Assembly (NCBI RefSeq): GCF_032854445.1
Contig: NC_088307.1
Coordinates: 10,664,001-10,728,000 of the forward strand
Direction of reading: 5' to 3'
Origin: Liolophura sinensis
Taxonomy: Eukaryota > Mollusca > Polyplacophora > Chitonida > Chitonidae
Length of the DNA: 64,000 nucleotides
The notes below the pieces were generated by a model. It worked only from the letters and a program-made list of their open reading frames with translations. It did no database searches and was not told the DNA's origin. A program made the translations under genes and the position numbers. Positions 11,101 to 22,335 of this stretch are shown in pieces; position 1 is the stretch's first letter; each line of letters opens with the position of its first letter.

Positions 11101-11805
11101 TATAATTTAAAGGGTTCACGCTGTATAGCTTGTGTTTGGATTGTAAGGATAATTACTTATTTTAATGGGTTTATATTTCAGATACATTTCACGTTTCACA
11201 AATTAATTTCCGTTGTTTTGGGGCTATAGGTAAAAAATCGCTACCAAATGTATAATTTCCCCGAATATCTGTAAGATATAAATTTGAAAATGTATGTACT
11301 CCTGTATCATTCTATGTGTTGTGCAAATAAAAAATGTATTTAAAAAATATTAATTGTTAAAAAAATTAACTTATTTATTTGGCTTTTGCCTAACTCCATG
11401 CTCAAGAAATATTTACTACCGCTAATGCGATGGCACTTAATTTTAGGGGTAGACAAAACCGGAGAGAAAAACTGCCTACCTTTGGCAAGTTACTGACGGA
11501 CTTTCTTACATGTGACGTACAGATATGTTCTCCGCATTGGTGGATGAGATGTGGTTTTCATCGAACGTTAGACCGCCCAGGCGACCCCAGGAACACTTGA
11601 TATTATTTATTAAGGCCACAAAAAGCGAGTCAAGATCATCCGATAGCAGGGAGTTGATACGTACCTGCACTACCTCTTTGAATATCTGCACGAGGTGGTA
11701 CAAAGACACTGTCTCCCCTGTAGAAATCTCCCAAAGCCTCGAAATTATTTGCATTCCAGGCGGCTTCATATTCGTCTAGACGTTCTCTTAGCATGTTCTG
11801 GATGT
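8026..11805 (-). CDS. NTF2-like (SnoaL/DUF4440-type) protein, copy 2, partial
   Basis: Two minus-strand exons join in frame. 11805-11665 is phase 1 in and 1 out; 8179-8026 is phase 1 in and 2 out, exactly as in copies 1 and 3. The first reads DIQNMLRERLDEYEAAW then NANNFEALGDFYRGDSVFVP, which is the textbook start of a DUF4440/SnoaL-like domain (helix, WN-x-F-x-ALGDFY, D-VFVPP). The second reads AIAAFLEEFITG then WTIQDVIYVTDELVFTIDTV. This copy keeps the family's consensus best and anchors the assignment of the other two. A last exon and a first exon were not identified. A possible N-terminal minus-strand exon at 13075-13040 (acceptor ttttacag, 36 bp, donor gaa|gtaagt) has phases that do not connect directly. 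The substrate is unknown. Confidence 0.7.
8355..9105. repeat. 43-bp minisatellite, about 17 copies
   Basis: Unit: aacacaacaattatcccgct then ataatatctccttggtaata then aag. The units differ at few positions (ccgct/ccggt/cccct, ataaag/atgaag). It lies in the intron of minus-strand copy 2. Confidence 0.97.
9110..11345 (+). pseudogene. Degraded non-LTR retrotransposon (LINE), 3' part of reverse transcriptase ORF
   Basis: Conceptual translation shows a reverse transcriptase core: FILCAEVLGN, ITGITLGEEHKISQYADATQ, then TILGMVTIITS..ALSQITY, NAVLLKFIWNKGSDRIQRKL, and a late segment with NCLYCKMESETIDHL. The catalytic YADD is YADA here, and several frameshifts and stops break the frame, so the copy is dead. 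The C-terminal layout fits the L1/Tx1-like LINE groups. The 3' end is AT-rich (about 11320-11350). The copy is 5' truncated and sits in the intron of NTF2-like copy 2 on the opposite strand. Confidence 0.8.
11365..11520 (-). mobile_element. SINE family A, ancient remnant
   Basis: It keeps attaacttatttatttggct, ctcaagaaatatttactacc and the gcaagttactgacggacttt segment in the family order, strongly diverged. Confidence 0.55.
11665..11805 (-). CDS. NTF2-like copy 2, upstream exon
   Basis: 141 bp, acceptor ttcgccag and donor cag|gtacgt on the minus strand. It has the same phase pair and the same g|gtacgt donor as the 159-bp exons of copies 1 and 3, but is 18 bp shorter. Confidence 0.78.
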
Positions 11806-12285
11806 CTGGCGAACAACAACGGCAGAATTAGCGAGATTCTCGTGACCCGAAATAAAACGGCGTTTAATACGATCATCATAATGCAAAGTATGGCTAGATG
11901 CTGTAGTGGCTGAGATGTGTGATAGGGAAGTATATTAGAAAAGTGCGTCCACCGCACTTACCATTTATAGCTAGGTGTATGTGTTTCTCAATAGTTTGAA
12001 TATTGATTAAACACTGATTTAATAAGAAGTTGGTTTCTGGGGATAGTTAAGGTAATGTACACTAACAGAAGAGACAGGATGCAAAAAGACTGAAACAATG
12101 ATTAAGGCCTACCGTTACATCGACAATATTTCAGCCATATTGTGGCGTTTTACGTGACACGGAGAACAGAACAGTAGGATATGAATGAAGTCGCCTTTAA
12201 CTTATTGTAGACAGGAGGTTTGTCGGTGCTCTTATGAAAGGTAAACAGGAATGTACAAAAGTGCTGTTCGTAGCTACAGTCGTCC
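11806..12285. other. Intron or flank of copy 2, nothing recognised
   Basis: No repeat family and no exon with a compatible phase was found on the minus strand. Confidence 0.3.
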
Positions 12286-12287
12286 TA

Positions 12288-12435
12288 GGCCTTATTTATT
12301 TATTTATTTGATTGGTGTTTTACACCGTCTCAAAAATGTTTCACTTATACGACGGCGGTCAGCATTATGGTGGGAGGAGACTGGGCATAGCTCGGGGAAA
12401 ACCCACGACCATCTGCACGTTGCTGGGAAACCCGT
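12288..12435 (-). mobile_element. SINE family A, tail-side fragment
   Basis: From ttatttatttatttgattgg to catctgcacgttgctgggaa. The tRNA head is absent. Confidence 0.85.
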
Positions 12436-12769
12436 CCTAGGCCTTCATGTTTTCCTTTTTTTCTACATTTGCTGGATGCAAAACCAGTGGAAATGTTGCA
12501 CGAGGAGAAGATATGTGTGACTTGTGAAATTGTCAACTACTAACCCGGGAGACATCTAGGGAACTTGGCCGATTTAAGAAACTGTTCTCTTCGGCACTCG
12601 GATCCTGTGGGGCAACCACCAGTCTGAAATTTTAGTTGAAATTTAAGATAATTAGATATAAAACATTGAAATATTTTTCACTTAAAGTGCTCTCATTCGA
12701 ATATGGATAAAAACCCCTTGCGAAGTACATGTACGTTTACTACGATGTTTTAGCTCAGAGTTTATTTTT

Positions 12770-12990
12770 TGCTGAATTTGTTGCTGAGGTTTCAGCTCAG
12801 AGTTTATTTGTTGCTGAATGAGTTGTTGACCAGTGAATTCGCTGGCTCGAATCCAACTCTCGATAGGTCTGCTGTGTCTATTAGTCTGAAGTTTTGTCAG
12901 CTAAATGTACTGGCTTTTTTCTCGGGAACTCCGGTTTCCTCCACCCATAAATCTGGCGGATACTAGGTCAGTGAAAAATTTATGATTCAT
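12770..12990 (+). mobile_element. SINE-like element, third family (C)
   Basis: It carries gaattcgctggctcgaatcc (box-B-like), then ctcgggaactccggtttcct then ccacccataaatctggcgg and gtcagtgaaaaatttatga, an order known from dispersed SINE-type repeats of molluscs. A related minus-strand fragment is at about 30390-30445. Confidence 0.55.
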
Positions 12991-13477
12991 GGTACTGCAA
13001 GTCATAGATCGAGTCAAAGAAATATTTACTTACTTCGCAAGATCGCTTAGCAGTGGTGACAGCAATGCTCTGTAAAACAGCAGACAATAACAACACCGTT
13101 AAAATCAGACCGATATAAACATCGAAACAGATTGAAATGTGTAGTTAATGACAGATTCCCTTGTTCAATTTGAACCCTCTAATCATGTGCCCTAAAATAT
13201 CATCAAATCGGCTTAATCAATCGCCACTACCCGTTGCAGGAGGCACTTCAATAGCTGTCATAACATTCAGTGAAGTTAACTCTCAGTTCCCAGTTCAATA
13301 TTAAACACTGAATATGGAGCCAGGAAGTGAGAACTGGGACTTGTTCTAGAGGCATTCAGAAGTTGGTACGGAAGTACACTAAACAAGGCATTGCTTAGGC
13401 ATTTACAACTTCTTGGTTTATTGTCACGACCTTTCGATGCAGATACTAACACCGTTTTCAAGTGAATGGCATTTTTT

Positions 13478-14290
13478 TTAAATACTGGTTTTAGGGTTAC
13501 TTTCCTGGCGGATATAGTGGCCCATCAAATCAGTGTTTTATTTTTTTAACACATGAGTATTTCTGATAGATAATAGCAGTACGTTGGTATACTATTTACA
13601 TATGTACACGAGTGTCATTGAAAGTGTCCAGAATCCCATTCGCTTCACCTTTTCTACATAGGTGGATATCAAACAAAAGTATGGTTAACAATTTTATAGC
13701 TCTGCAGCAAAATACACAAATGGTTCAAAGGTATATTTAAGTGTCATCAGATTTACTTTACAACTGACAACTCAGTCAATATTACGTTAATTACAAGCCA
13801 AAGCCAATTAATTTCAATTACTGGAATTAATCCTTTTTGTGGTAGTATGTATATAGCTTATTGTATAGGTTCAAATGTTGCCATGGTTATTTAACAGAAA
13901 AGTTACAGAGATTTACGTTATCTTTACATTAGAAGTACATAGACGAACATTACAGAATTACATTGAGTTGCCTATACACATATTTACACAGACAGAAAAC
14001 AACAGTAGTGTTTTTATTTATTGATTAACAGTTTTGTTCTCTTGCTTCCTCCTCTCTGACGTGCAGTTCAGGAGCTCCCGCCACTTATACCAGACGCCGT
14101 CCAGGAAAAACCAGTGTACTGGAAACCTGTGCCTGTAACAGGTGTGACAAGTATAATTGAGGAGCAAGGATGTCAGGCCTCATCCACTTAGTTGAAGCAA
14201 GAGACAGTCCTATTGTTATGAAGTCTTTTAAGTTTCTGGTCTTAGTTTCATTGGTGTTAATTTTCCTTGGTCCCACGTGTCTTCTTATTG
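13478..14290 (-). repeat. Copy 1 of a duplicated block flanking a Penelope-like element
   Basis: It shares long stretches with 14416-15030: the start at tttaaatactggttttaggg, the middle at aacagttttgttctcttgct, and cttataccagacgccgtcca near the end. The minus-strand frames 14276-14085 and 15058-14840 encode near-identical peptides. Several intervening bases are present only in this copy (for example 13620-13800). Direct repeats at the end of a Penelope-like element are a family hallmark. Confidence 0.75.
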
Positions 14291-14415
14291 TTTTTCCTGT
14301 CTTCTTTTTTAGTTGATTTCTTTTTCTATTTCCAGTTTTTATTCGTGGTCTCCCATGGCGGCACAGACAGCACGTTTCATAGACCGGTAGAACAGTAAGT
14401 GAATGACACTGGTTT

Positions 14416-15055
14416 AAATACTGGTTTTAGGGTCACTTTCCTGGTGGATATCGTGGCCCATCAAATCAGTGTTTTATTTGTTTTTAACACATGAATATTT
14501 TGGATACATAATAGCAGTGCGTTGGTATACTATTTACATATGTACATGAGTCAATTAGTGAGGTTAAACCTTTTTGTGGTAGCATGTGTATAGTTTATTG
14601 TATAGGTTCAAATGCTGTCATGGTCATTTAACAGAAAGGGGATAAATAGTTAGCTATTTACAGAGATTAACGTTATCGTTACATTAGAAATACATAGATC
14701 TACATTACAGAATGACATTGAGTTGCTTATAAAGAAATATAGACAGGGAGAAAACAACAGTAGTGCTTTTATTTATTGGTGAACAGTTTTGTTCTCTTGC
14801 TTCCTCCTCTGTGACGCGCATTTCAGGAGCTCCCGCCACTTATACCAGACGCCGTCCAGGAAAAACCAGCGTACTGGAAACCTGTGCCTGTAACAGGTGC
14901 GACAAGTATAATTGAAGAGCAAGGATGTCAGGCCTCATCCACTTAGTTGAAGCAAGAGATAGTCCTATTGTTGTGATGTCTTTCATGTTTCTGGTCTTCG
15001 TTTCCTTGGTGTTAGTTTTCTTAATGACATCGTAACATAAAGTGCTTAAATATAA
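14416..15055 (-). repeat. Copy 2 of the duplicated Penelope-flank block
   Basis: Same orientation as the block at 13478 and shorter by internal deletions. It lies between that block and the coding part of the element. Confidence 0.75.
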
Positions 15056-15199
15056 CAAGTAGAGCTAAAGGTGTCAACAGCTAAGAAAACAATAGAGTTA
15101 CGTAGGGAAGAAATGGTCAGAGGATAAGGGGGGATTAAGGGATAAGGTGTGGTGAAGAGGAGTGTACTAGTTAAGCTCGGTGGGGTTACTGGTCGGTTT

Positions 15200-16310
15200 G
15201 GAGGATTAGCAGATCATAGACTGAAGGGAGATAGACACCTTGGTCTCTGTTCAGGTTAGGCTTCAGTCTTTTGATCTGGATGGCTTCCTGTGGTATTCGT
15301 TTTTTCCAGTGGGGCTGATTAATGTTCGATATCTTAGCTGTGTTCCAGTTGATGGTGTGGGATGGGTTCTCCTGGATATGGTCAGCTATGGCAGATTTGG
15401 AGTCAAGATTTTTGAACGGATGATTTGTGTTTCCTTCATGCGGGTTTAGGTTTTATTGCAGCTACATTCTGTTTGGTGTACAACACCTTAGGGAAGATGG
15501 GTTTGTGTTGCTGTTTTCTGCCCTGTGGCGTGTAGGTGAGTTTTCAGTGTGCTTTGGCCTTTGAACACTGTTTCTATACATGTGGACTGTTACAGAATGC
15601 GTGCGATTTTTTGGCTGGTGGGGCCAACGTATGGGAGGCTAACATTTATCCCAGAGCCCTCGTCACGTGCCCTCGGCCGCGGTCTGGTTGCGGGCTGAAA
15701 GGCATCCTGGATTGTTTTGTTGACTTTTTGGGCTGGGTATTCATTTAGGTGGGTGAAGACATTACGTTGATGTCGAATTTTCTCATCCAGCTTGTTGTTA
15801 CACCTGGGTTTAGCTCTCTTGGTGAGGGTGGAGATGATGCCAGTTTTAATCTTGGGTGGGTGGTGGCACTTGTAGTGAATATACTGGTCGGAGTGGCTTC
15901 CGGTATACTATAGTTTTGATGCTACCGGGTGTTCTCTTCACATTTACGCCTAAGAAAGGTATTTGGCCCTCTTTCTCCGTTTCCATGGTGAATTTGATGC
16001 GATGATGTTGTAGGTTAAGGTGGTTAAGTAGTGTTGTTGGATCATCGTCTTGATGTAGTGCTACAAAGGTGTCATCAACTTTCCGCATCCAGCATATGTG
16101 TTGGATGGGTGAAGTAGTTAACGCTCTCTTCTCTAATTCAATTAGGTAGATTTCAGAGACTATTGGTGATAGTGGGGATCCCATGGGGAGACCATGGATC
16201 TGTTCGTAAATTGAGTCACCCCATACGGAGTAGGTTGCGGATAAGCAGCTGCCTAGTAGTCGTATGATGCTCTCTGGGGATAGGGATATTTCTGGAGGTG
16301 AAACCGTAAG
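15200..16310 (-). pseudogene. Penelope-like retroelement, truncated reverse transcriptase
   Basis: The minus-strand frame from 16310 to 15849 reads YEQIHGLPMGSPLSPIVSEI, then a catalytic DD in RKVDDTFVAL, then HHRIKFTMETEKEGQIPFLG and TIVYRKP. These are the reverse transcriptase motifs of Penelope-like elements, with the PLE signature GxxMGSPLSP. A frameshift near 15890 breaks it, and the frame resumes as IHYKCHHPPKIKTGIISTLT, KRAKPRCNNKLDEKIRHQ, SLPYVGPTSQKIARIL and finally DSKSAIADHIQENPSHTINW near 15350, the region around and after the GIY-YIG endonuclease. Stops and frameshifts plus loss of the 5' half make it inactive. The 5' end abuts the tandem repeat at 16310. Confidence 0.8.
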
Positions 16311-16800
16311 TTTTAACACATCTGAATGTCGAACCAGGAACTGGGGGCTATTAGCTAACATCACATCTGAATATCGATCTAGGAACTGGGAACTTGGAAG
16401 TCACGTCACATCTGAATATCAAACTTTGAACTGGGAGCTAACTTCACATCTGAATATCGATCTAGGAACTGGGAACTGGGAGCTAACATCACATCTGAAT
16501 ATCGACCTAGGAACTGGGAACTGGGAAGTCACATCACATCTGAATATCAAACTTTGAACTGGGAGCTAACTTCACATCTGAATATCGAACATATCAAACA
16601 GGAAATGAGAACTGGGATCCAACATCACATCTGAATATCGAACCAAGAAGTGGAAACTTGGAACTGGGGGCTGACTTCATATCTGCATATCAAACAGGGC
16701 AGTGGGAACTGGGAGCTAACATCACATCTAAATATCGAACCAGGAACTCGGAAGAACTGGAATCTAACATCTCATCTGAATATCAAACCAGAAACTGAGA
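16310..16800. repeat. Minisatellite, unit about 45 bp
   Basis: Units of catctgaatatcgaaccagg then aactgggaactgggagctaa then catca, with internal 7-base variation (aactggg repeated or not). It overlaps the apparent start of the Penelope frame, whose first residues are therefore repeat-derived. Confidence 0.92.
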
Positions 16801-17260
16801 ACAAACATCACGCCCGATTGCGTGGTTGTATTGTTTGCTTGGGATATAGTGTCGCTTTCAAGATTTATTTTGGCCATATCACGAAGTATCTCTTTGCGAC
16901 AGGTCGGACCCAATAACCACATATTTGTAGTGCTGACTCACTGTAACGCCATGCCGAGGACACCAGACACGACGTCTCAGCTACATCGTGTTGTATGATA
17001 GTGCACGAGTACTGTAACATCATAAACATTCCTTGCAATATAATATCGCCGTGTAACGTATAGACACACAGGCGGGCAAACAAATGCCTGAGGTAAATAT
17101 GTCAGCCATGGGTTCGACTTGTAATGAAGAGATTTTGTCAGGATTATGACCAAAGACCTGTTTACAAACCACGAAACAGCTATGACAGATTCTCAAGCAC
17201 TTGTAAAAACTCGTAGGATAATGTATAAAACCTCTATAATTACACGGAAACATACCAGTA
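16801..17260. other. Non-repetitive stretch, possible SINE-like remnant
   Basis: 16920-16995 (ctgactcactgtaacgccat then gccgaggacaccagacacga) resembles a dispersed block also seen at 55600-55690. No gene is seen. Confidence 0.35.
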
Positions 17261-17264
17261 TGAA

Positions 17265-17690
17265 GACGGTACTGGTGCCCAGTTCCAAAGTATTAGTATC
17301 AGGACGGTGTCCAGAACCAACGTAGAGTTATCAATATAATGTCCAGTACCAGCGCACCAATGTCGTGGTGACGTTCACTACCAACGTACCAGTACCATGG
17401 CGATGTCCAGTACTAACGTACCAGTATCACGACAGTGTTTAGTATCAGCGTACCAGTTAAACGGCGATGTCCAGTACCGTGCTAACAGTACCATGACTGT
17501 GTCCACTACCAACGTACCAGTATCACGACAGTGTCCAGTACCGTGGTTACAGTACCATGACTGTGCCCGCTACGAACGTACCAGTATCATGACGGTGTCT
17601 AGTAACAGTGAAGAAGTATCGTGGCGAGATCCGATACCAACGCGCAACTACCGTGATGTCCAGTACGGATGTATCAGTATCAGTGAAGGC
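17265..17690. repeat. Minisatellite, unit about 36 bp, first block
   Basis: Degenerate units around gtccagtaccaacgtaccag then tatcatgacggt. The same family reappears at 18605-19195. Confidence 0.9.
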
Positions 17691-17699
17691 AGACCTACA

Positions 17700-18600
17700 C
17701 AACGCCAAATTTATAAAAATAAAATATACAAAATACAACCTTGGTATACAGGAAAGAGAACTGAACTAAATTAAATTCCCTTTGTCTTTAAAGCCAGTAT
17801 TTCAAACGATCAGCTCCGGTCTTTAACTAAGCTGCCATGTTTATACCTGGTTGTGTCAAACACCACATGGCCACGCAAAAGTGTTTCAAAAATGCGTCTC
17901 GTTTATCTCGTTAAAACATATCCTGTAATGTTTAGATGTTTCACAAAAATTAAATGAACTATTTAAGATTAGTCCACTGCCAATAACGACACGTTTTTAG
18001 CGGAGATTTTGGTGGCGAGTGTTTTGACCTGTTCCTGCAGCTAGATAGATCTAGGATTTCTTAGCGTCCTGTCTTTCAAATATTGAACAAAGGTCTGAGA
18101 CGAAGTGCATATAGGTTACAATAAGGTTGTCTTCTAGTTACGGATGATAGATTACACATGGGTAAGAAGAGTTATTCCATCCATCAGTGTCGTGATTAGA
18201 GTTGAGAAAACTTAGAATTCAAATGAATTCAAACCTTTGACTCTTTTCATAAAAATCTAAAAAAAATCAAGGAAAGTATGTTTATGCAGAGTTTTAAGTG
18301 GTCTATTTAGTTATAAATAGTTTGATTCTTAGACGTCATTTCCATTAAGCTTATGCCGTGCCATTTTGCTATTCGAAGAGCTGTCGTGTGTTAAACAGCT
18401 GTCTACGTGTGACGTCACTCCATCCATACCACGTTTTGCGGTGGGTTCAAAGCGCACTTAAGATATCTCATACGACACCAAAATAGTTCACATTTATAGC
18501 ATGTACACATTCCTCGTATGAGTATGCGTAGTTTCGTACATAATGAAATTTTTATTAAAAGTATTTTCAGTGAAGTAACACTTTATGCACCAATCAAATA
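17700..18600. other. Unique spacer inside a split minisatellite
   Basis: About 900 bp with no repeat units, no clear terminal repeats and no recognised gene. A gtgacgtcac palindrome is present near 18410. Confidence 0.4.
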
Positions 18601-18604
18601 TATT

Positions 18605-19195
18605 TTTTCAGTACCATGTCGATGTCCAGTACTGATGTACCAATACAGTGACGATGTCCAGTACAACCGTACAAGTACCAAGACGATATCCAGTACTAGT
18701 GAACCAGTACAATGACGACGTCCAGTACCAGCTTACAAGTACCATGACATCTTCAGTACCAGCGTACAAGTATCAAGACGATGTCCAGTACCAGTGTACG
18801 GGTACCATGATGATGTCCAGTACCAGTGTACAAAGTACCATGGTGATGTCCAGTACCAGCGAACCAGTACAATGACGATGTCCAGTACTGATAGACCAAG
18901 ATAGTGAAGATGTCCAGTCCCAGCGTACCAGTACCAAGACGATGCCCAGTACCAGGGTACAGGTACCATGACGATGTCCATTATCAGCGTACCAGTTCCA
19001 TGACGATGTCCAGTACTGATATACCAATACTGAGACGATATCCAGTACCAGTGTAAGTACCATGACTATGTCAAGTACTTATGTACCAAGATAATGACGA
19101 TGTCCAGTACAAGCGTATAAGTACCATGACGATGTCCAGTACTGATGTACCAGTATTATGATTATGTCCAGTACTAATGACCCAGTACAAAGGTC
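18605..19195. repeat. Minisatellite, unit about 36 bp, second block
   Basis: Units of gtccagtaccagcgtaccag then taccatgacgat, about 16 copies, the same family as 17265-17690. Confidence 0.92.
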
Positions 19196-19199
19196 CCTG

Positions 19200-21355
19200 G
19201 ATTACATCATATTTTCAAGTTAGAGCGTAACATTTTGAAAAGAAAATCAACAAACATCCATGCATATGTACTTACCCAAGCCAATAAAGCAACTGCCAAC
19301 GAAAACCTGTTTGACATCATTGTGTTTCTGCAAAATTTGTTTCTGCACGAGAGAAAACTTTTACATAAAGACAACCGGTTTCAGTCCTTGTACAACGACG
19401 GATGGACTGTTAAATACCTCGAGATTTATAAAACTGCGAAGGCATGCAGAGGGCGTGTCACACGCAAGCGGGGCCAATCGCTTGTTGCCAACGCTCTGAA
19501 ATTATTAACTGCGACCATGACTTCTTGTCAGCTTTGTAACATACCTAGCACGTGTCTGAAAGTTGAACAAACACGTCAGTTTTAAGAAAATAAACAATTC
19601 TATGAAATTTAAAACTATAAAAGACACTACTGAAGATTCGTCTAATATTCAGCGATGAAAGAAAACGGCAGCATAACATTAAAAATCCATTATTATAAAC
19701 GGCAAATTTATAGTGAGATCAAAAGTTTACAGCAGTACGAGAGCTAATCTTATGCTCACCCTCAGGTTGGCTGAGGTTCTATTAAAATAATTACGCAAAA
19801 AAACTCTATGACATATAAAGGTTTAGCGCGTTTGACTGACACAGCTGTTGCGACGTCCCAGGCTATTAAAATTGACTTACGTATATTCAGTTTATCATCG
19901 TGTGGCTAGATTATAGAGGTAGTCCGAAAAATATGCGTGACGTTCAAAACACTTCTTCTGTACCGTGTTTGTTGATGTTAGCGATGTGGTGATGCGGTGG
20001 ATGCCAGAAAGGAGAATCAAGCATTTAAACACTACACATGTTTTTGAATGGTCTGACAAAGGTAATGTCAGCATTTCAAGGAAAGTGAAACAAGCGGGTT
20101 TTTGAATGATGTGACGAAAACAAAGTCAACAGTTCACGCACAATACCCAAATCGCAAAATTTCAAGCAGAGAAGTACCCAACAGAAACATAGCAGGCCAT
20201 ACTGGGTTGAAGGCAAAAACTGCACACCAGTCGATTTTGCCCTGATACCAGACCCATAAATAAGCTCAAGTAATACGTAAACTGTAAGTTTTGCAAGCCA
20301 AAACTATTCTAAGAAAGTGCATTGATCTGTAAAGAGCAAATGAGAAGAAACATGAGGGGACCCATTGCTTATACAAATGTTAACATTGTGTAATGTACAT
20401 ATGCCCTTCCACAACAGCCTAATTAAAAGCTCCCCAGCTCCTTTATATTATTTTTCGGCATTATAATTTTAACATTATCCAAGCTGAAACACGTGAACTC
20501 AATAAAGAGTCCCCCCCTCCCCCCCCAAAAAACAAAAACTTTTAATGTAAATTAGGTGATTATTGGGTACAATTCTGCTCTGTATGCAAAACCTCTTTCT
20601 AAAACCTTAAAATGAAAAAAAAATAGAAAACAAGTCTGAATTTTTAAACATAATGTATTTGATCGATTTGAAAATTGATACAACATGCAACAGTCCATTT
20701 TTTATGGCGTCTGTGACAAGTTAACAAATTGAATGAAGTGAAGGAGCATACTCTGTCCCTCCCGTGGGGAATAAATAGTTTTAAATAGACTGAAGTCTTA
20801 ATATCAGAGAGATTTATGTGGCACCTGGAGAAGAGCCACAGTGACATCGCTCACTTTCACCACAGTGGGGCCTTTGCCTGTCTGGTTGTTACCTGTTTTG
20901 AACGACTGAGCTAAACGGTACCTGCCTTCAAACTGGAATGTTTCGTGAAACGAAACTTATTGTGATAGAAATATAATTCCTATACCTAAAATCTGTTTTC
21001 ATGCACCCTGTCATGGTACAAAATGGCTTGGCGCTAAACATAAGTGGAATGAACCAAGTATTGCAAATATTAACGACGCATGACATGCTTATATATAAAA
21101 CACACGCATTAATGTTCAAACGTCTTGCTGTTTTTATTTGAACGCTGATGTCTTATCCTTAAACGTGTCACATGTACAAGGTGTGACTATACACGCATAC
21201 GTTTTTGTTAAAACATAGGCTGGCATCCTTTTTATAGCATTTTTATAACGTTTTCAGTAAATCATTTCTAACGTTTTCCCCTAAAACATTGCCGTTTTAT
21301 GGAAAACATGAGACATGTCTACTAGAATTGTCGAATAGCCGTTTTTATTTTCACA
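19200..21355. other. Gene-poor stretch
   Basis: The frame at 19235-19585 (116 aa) has no recognisable motif and lacks exon-like boundaries. No SINE or tandem array is seen. A short C run lies at 20510-20526. Confidence 0.35.
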
Positions 21356-21359
21356 TGCA

Positions 21360-21590
21360 TATGCCTAGCAGAGCTTGCTGTGTACAAGTCGCCCAGTGTC
21401 AGTGTGATAAGACAGGGAAGGGGCGTCGTGTCTGGGTCCACGGCGTGGCGTTCTAGTCAGGCAGCACTGTGGGTTTGTCAACACTGGATCTGGCCTGCTG
21501 AAAGGAGACACCATTCTGATATCAACGAAACGATGATGAATGCGACGTTAAATTCTAATGAAACAAATGAAGTAAAAAAAATACGCACAA
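21360..21590 (+). repeat. Dispersed SINE-like repeat with ACGTTAAA tail
   Basis: It contains cccagtgtcagtgtgataag, ggggcgtcgtgtctgggtcc and gtcaggcagcactgtgggtt, ending with gcgacgttaaattctaatga. The block at 55500-55760 (minus sense) looks related. I read it as a SINE-type element whose head is not resolved. Confidence 0.5.
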
Positions 21591-22228
21591 TGCTTTAAGT
21601 TATTATAGGCTTATTTAGAGGTATTTTCAAAAATCTTAAAAGTTGCATCAGTTTTAAAACTTTTTATTTTTGTAATCATTAAACTCTTTTTATTTTCTTT
21701 GTACAGCATGCGTGGCTTTTAAACTAAAAGAAACTAGGCCCACTATAACTTTTAATGTCGCCCTTGTATATCCTGATGAAAGATTTGCGCATTTCCAACT
21801 ACATGTACCTGTTGTTTCAGGCTGTCTTAGTTAAGACAGATTTGCAGAGGTATGTAAATTTACTACGTAGATATAACAATGCCCCATCTTTCAGAGCAAC
21901 ATGCAAACTGCGCGAGGAGAAAAGCACTTTAATTAGACGGTTATTATGATGCTATTTATCATCTTTCTCTCGAGACATAATGCACATGCCGTCGTAAAAA
22001 ATATATATATATATAATAAGAAGTTTTGCGCATATAAAGATTTATGATAAACCAAGATTTGACACGAGCGCTTCAGTCACCTAAAATAAGAGGGCATTTA
22101 ATAAGAGCCATCTGTTACTGTCATGTCAGTTTTATATGTTAAGCTTGAGTGTTCAGCGATGAAGGACGATATCTGGTTTAACCGCGCCTACAAAAAACTC
22201 TTTCAAAGCGCCCAGTCCGCTGGGTACA

Positions 22229-22262
22229 TATATAATGCAATCAAGTACAGAGTGAACTCAGT
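22229..22262 (+). promoter_or_regulatory. Probable TATA-box promoter of NTF2-like copy 3
   Basis: TATATAA at 22229-22235 is followed about 28 bases on by an initiator-like ctcagtctc. The first ATG in a signal-peptide frame lies at 22297, giving a short leader. Confidence 0.5.
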
Positions 22263-22296
22263 CTCCAAGAACAGCCTTTTTCAGTCAACTCTAATA

Positions 22297-22335
22297 ATGC
22301 TGTTCAGGCCGTTGATCACGTTTCTGCTGACTGCC
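22297..22335 (+). CDS. NTF2-like copy 3, exon 1 (signal peptide)
   Basis: 39 coding bases, phase 0 out, donor gcc|gtaagt. It is short and hydrophobic. The assignment rests on the phase match to exon 2, the promoter-like sequence just upstream and the direction of the array. The 4.1-kb first intron makes it less certain than the others. Confidence 0.5.

Noticed and set aside
15240-15748. Plus-strand frames of 69-70 codons
   Set aside because: They are antisense shadows of the Penelope-like element on the minus strand.
18410-18420. gtgacgtcac palindrome near 18410
   Set aside because: It is the same CRE-type word as in the THAP/ballast element, but no gene start or inverted partner lies near it.
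19235-19585. 116-codon frame
   Set aside because: No motif, no splice context. The length is within chance for 64 kb of this composition.
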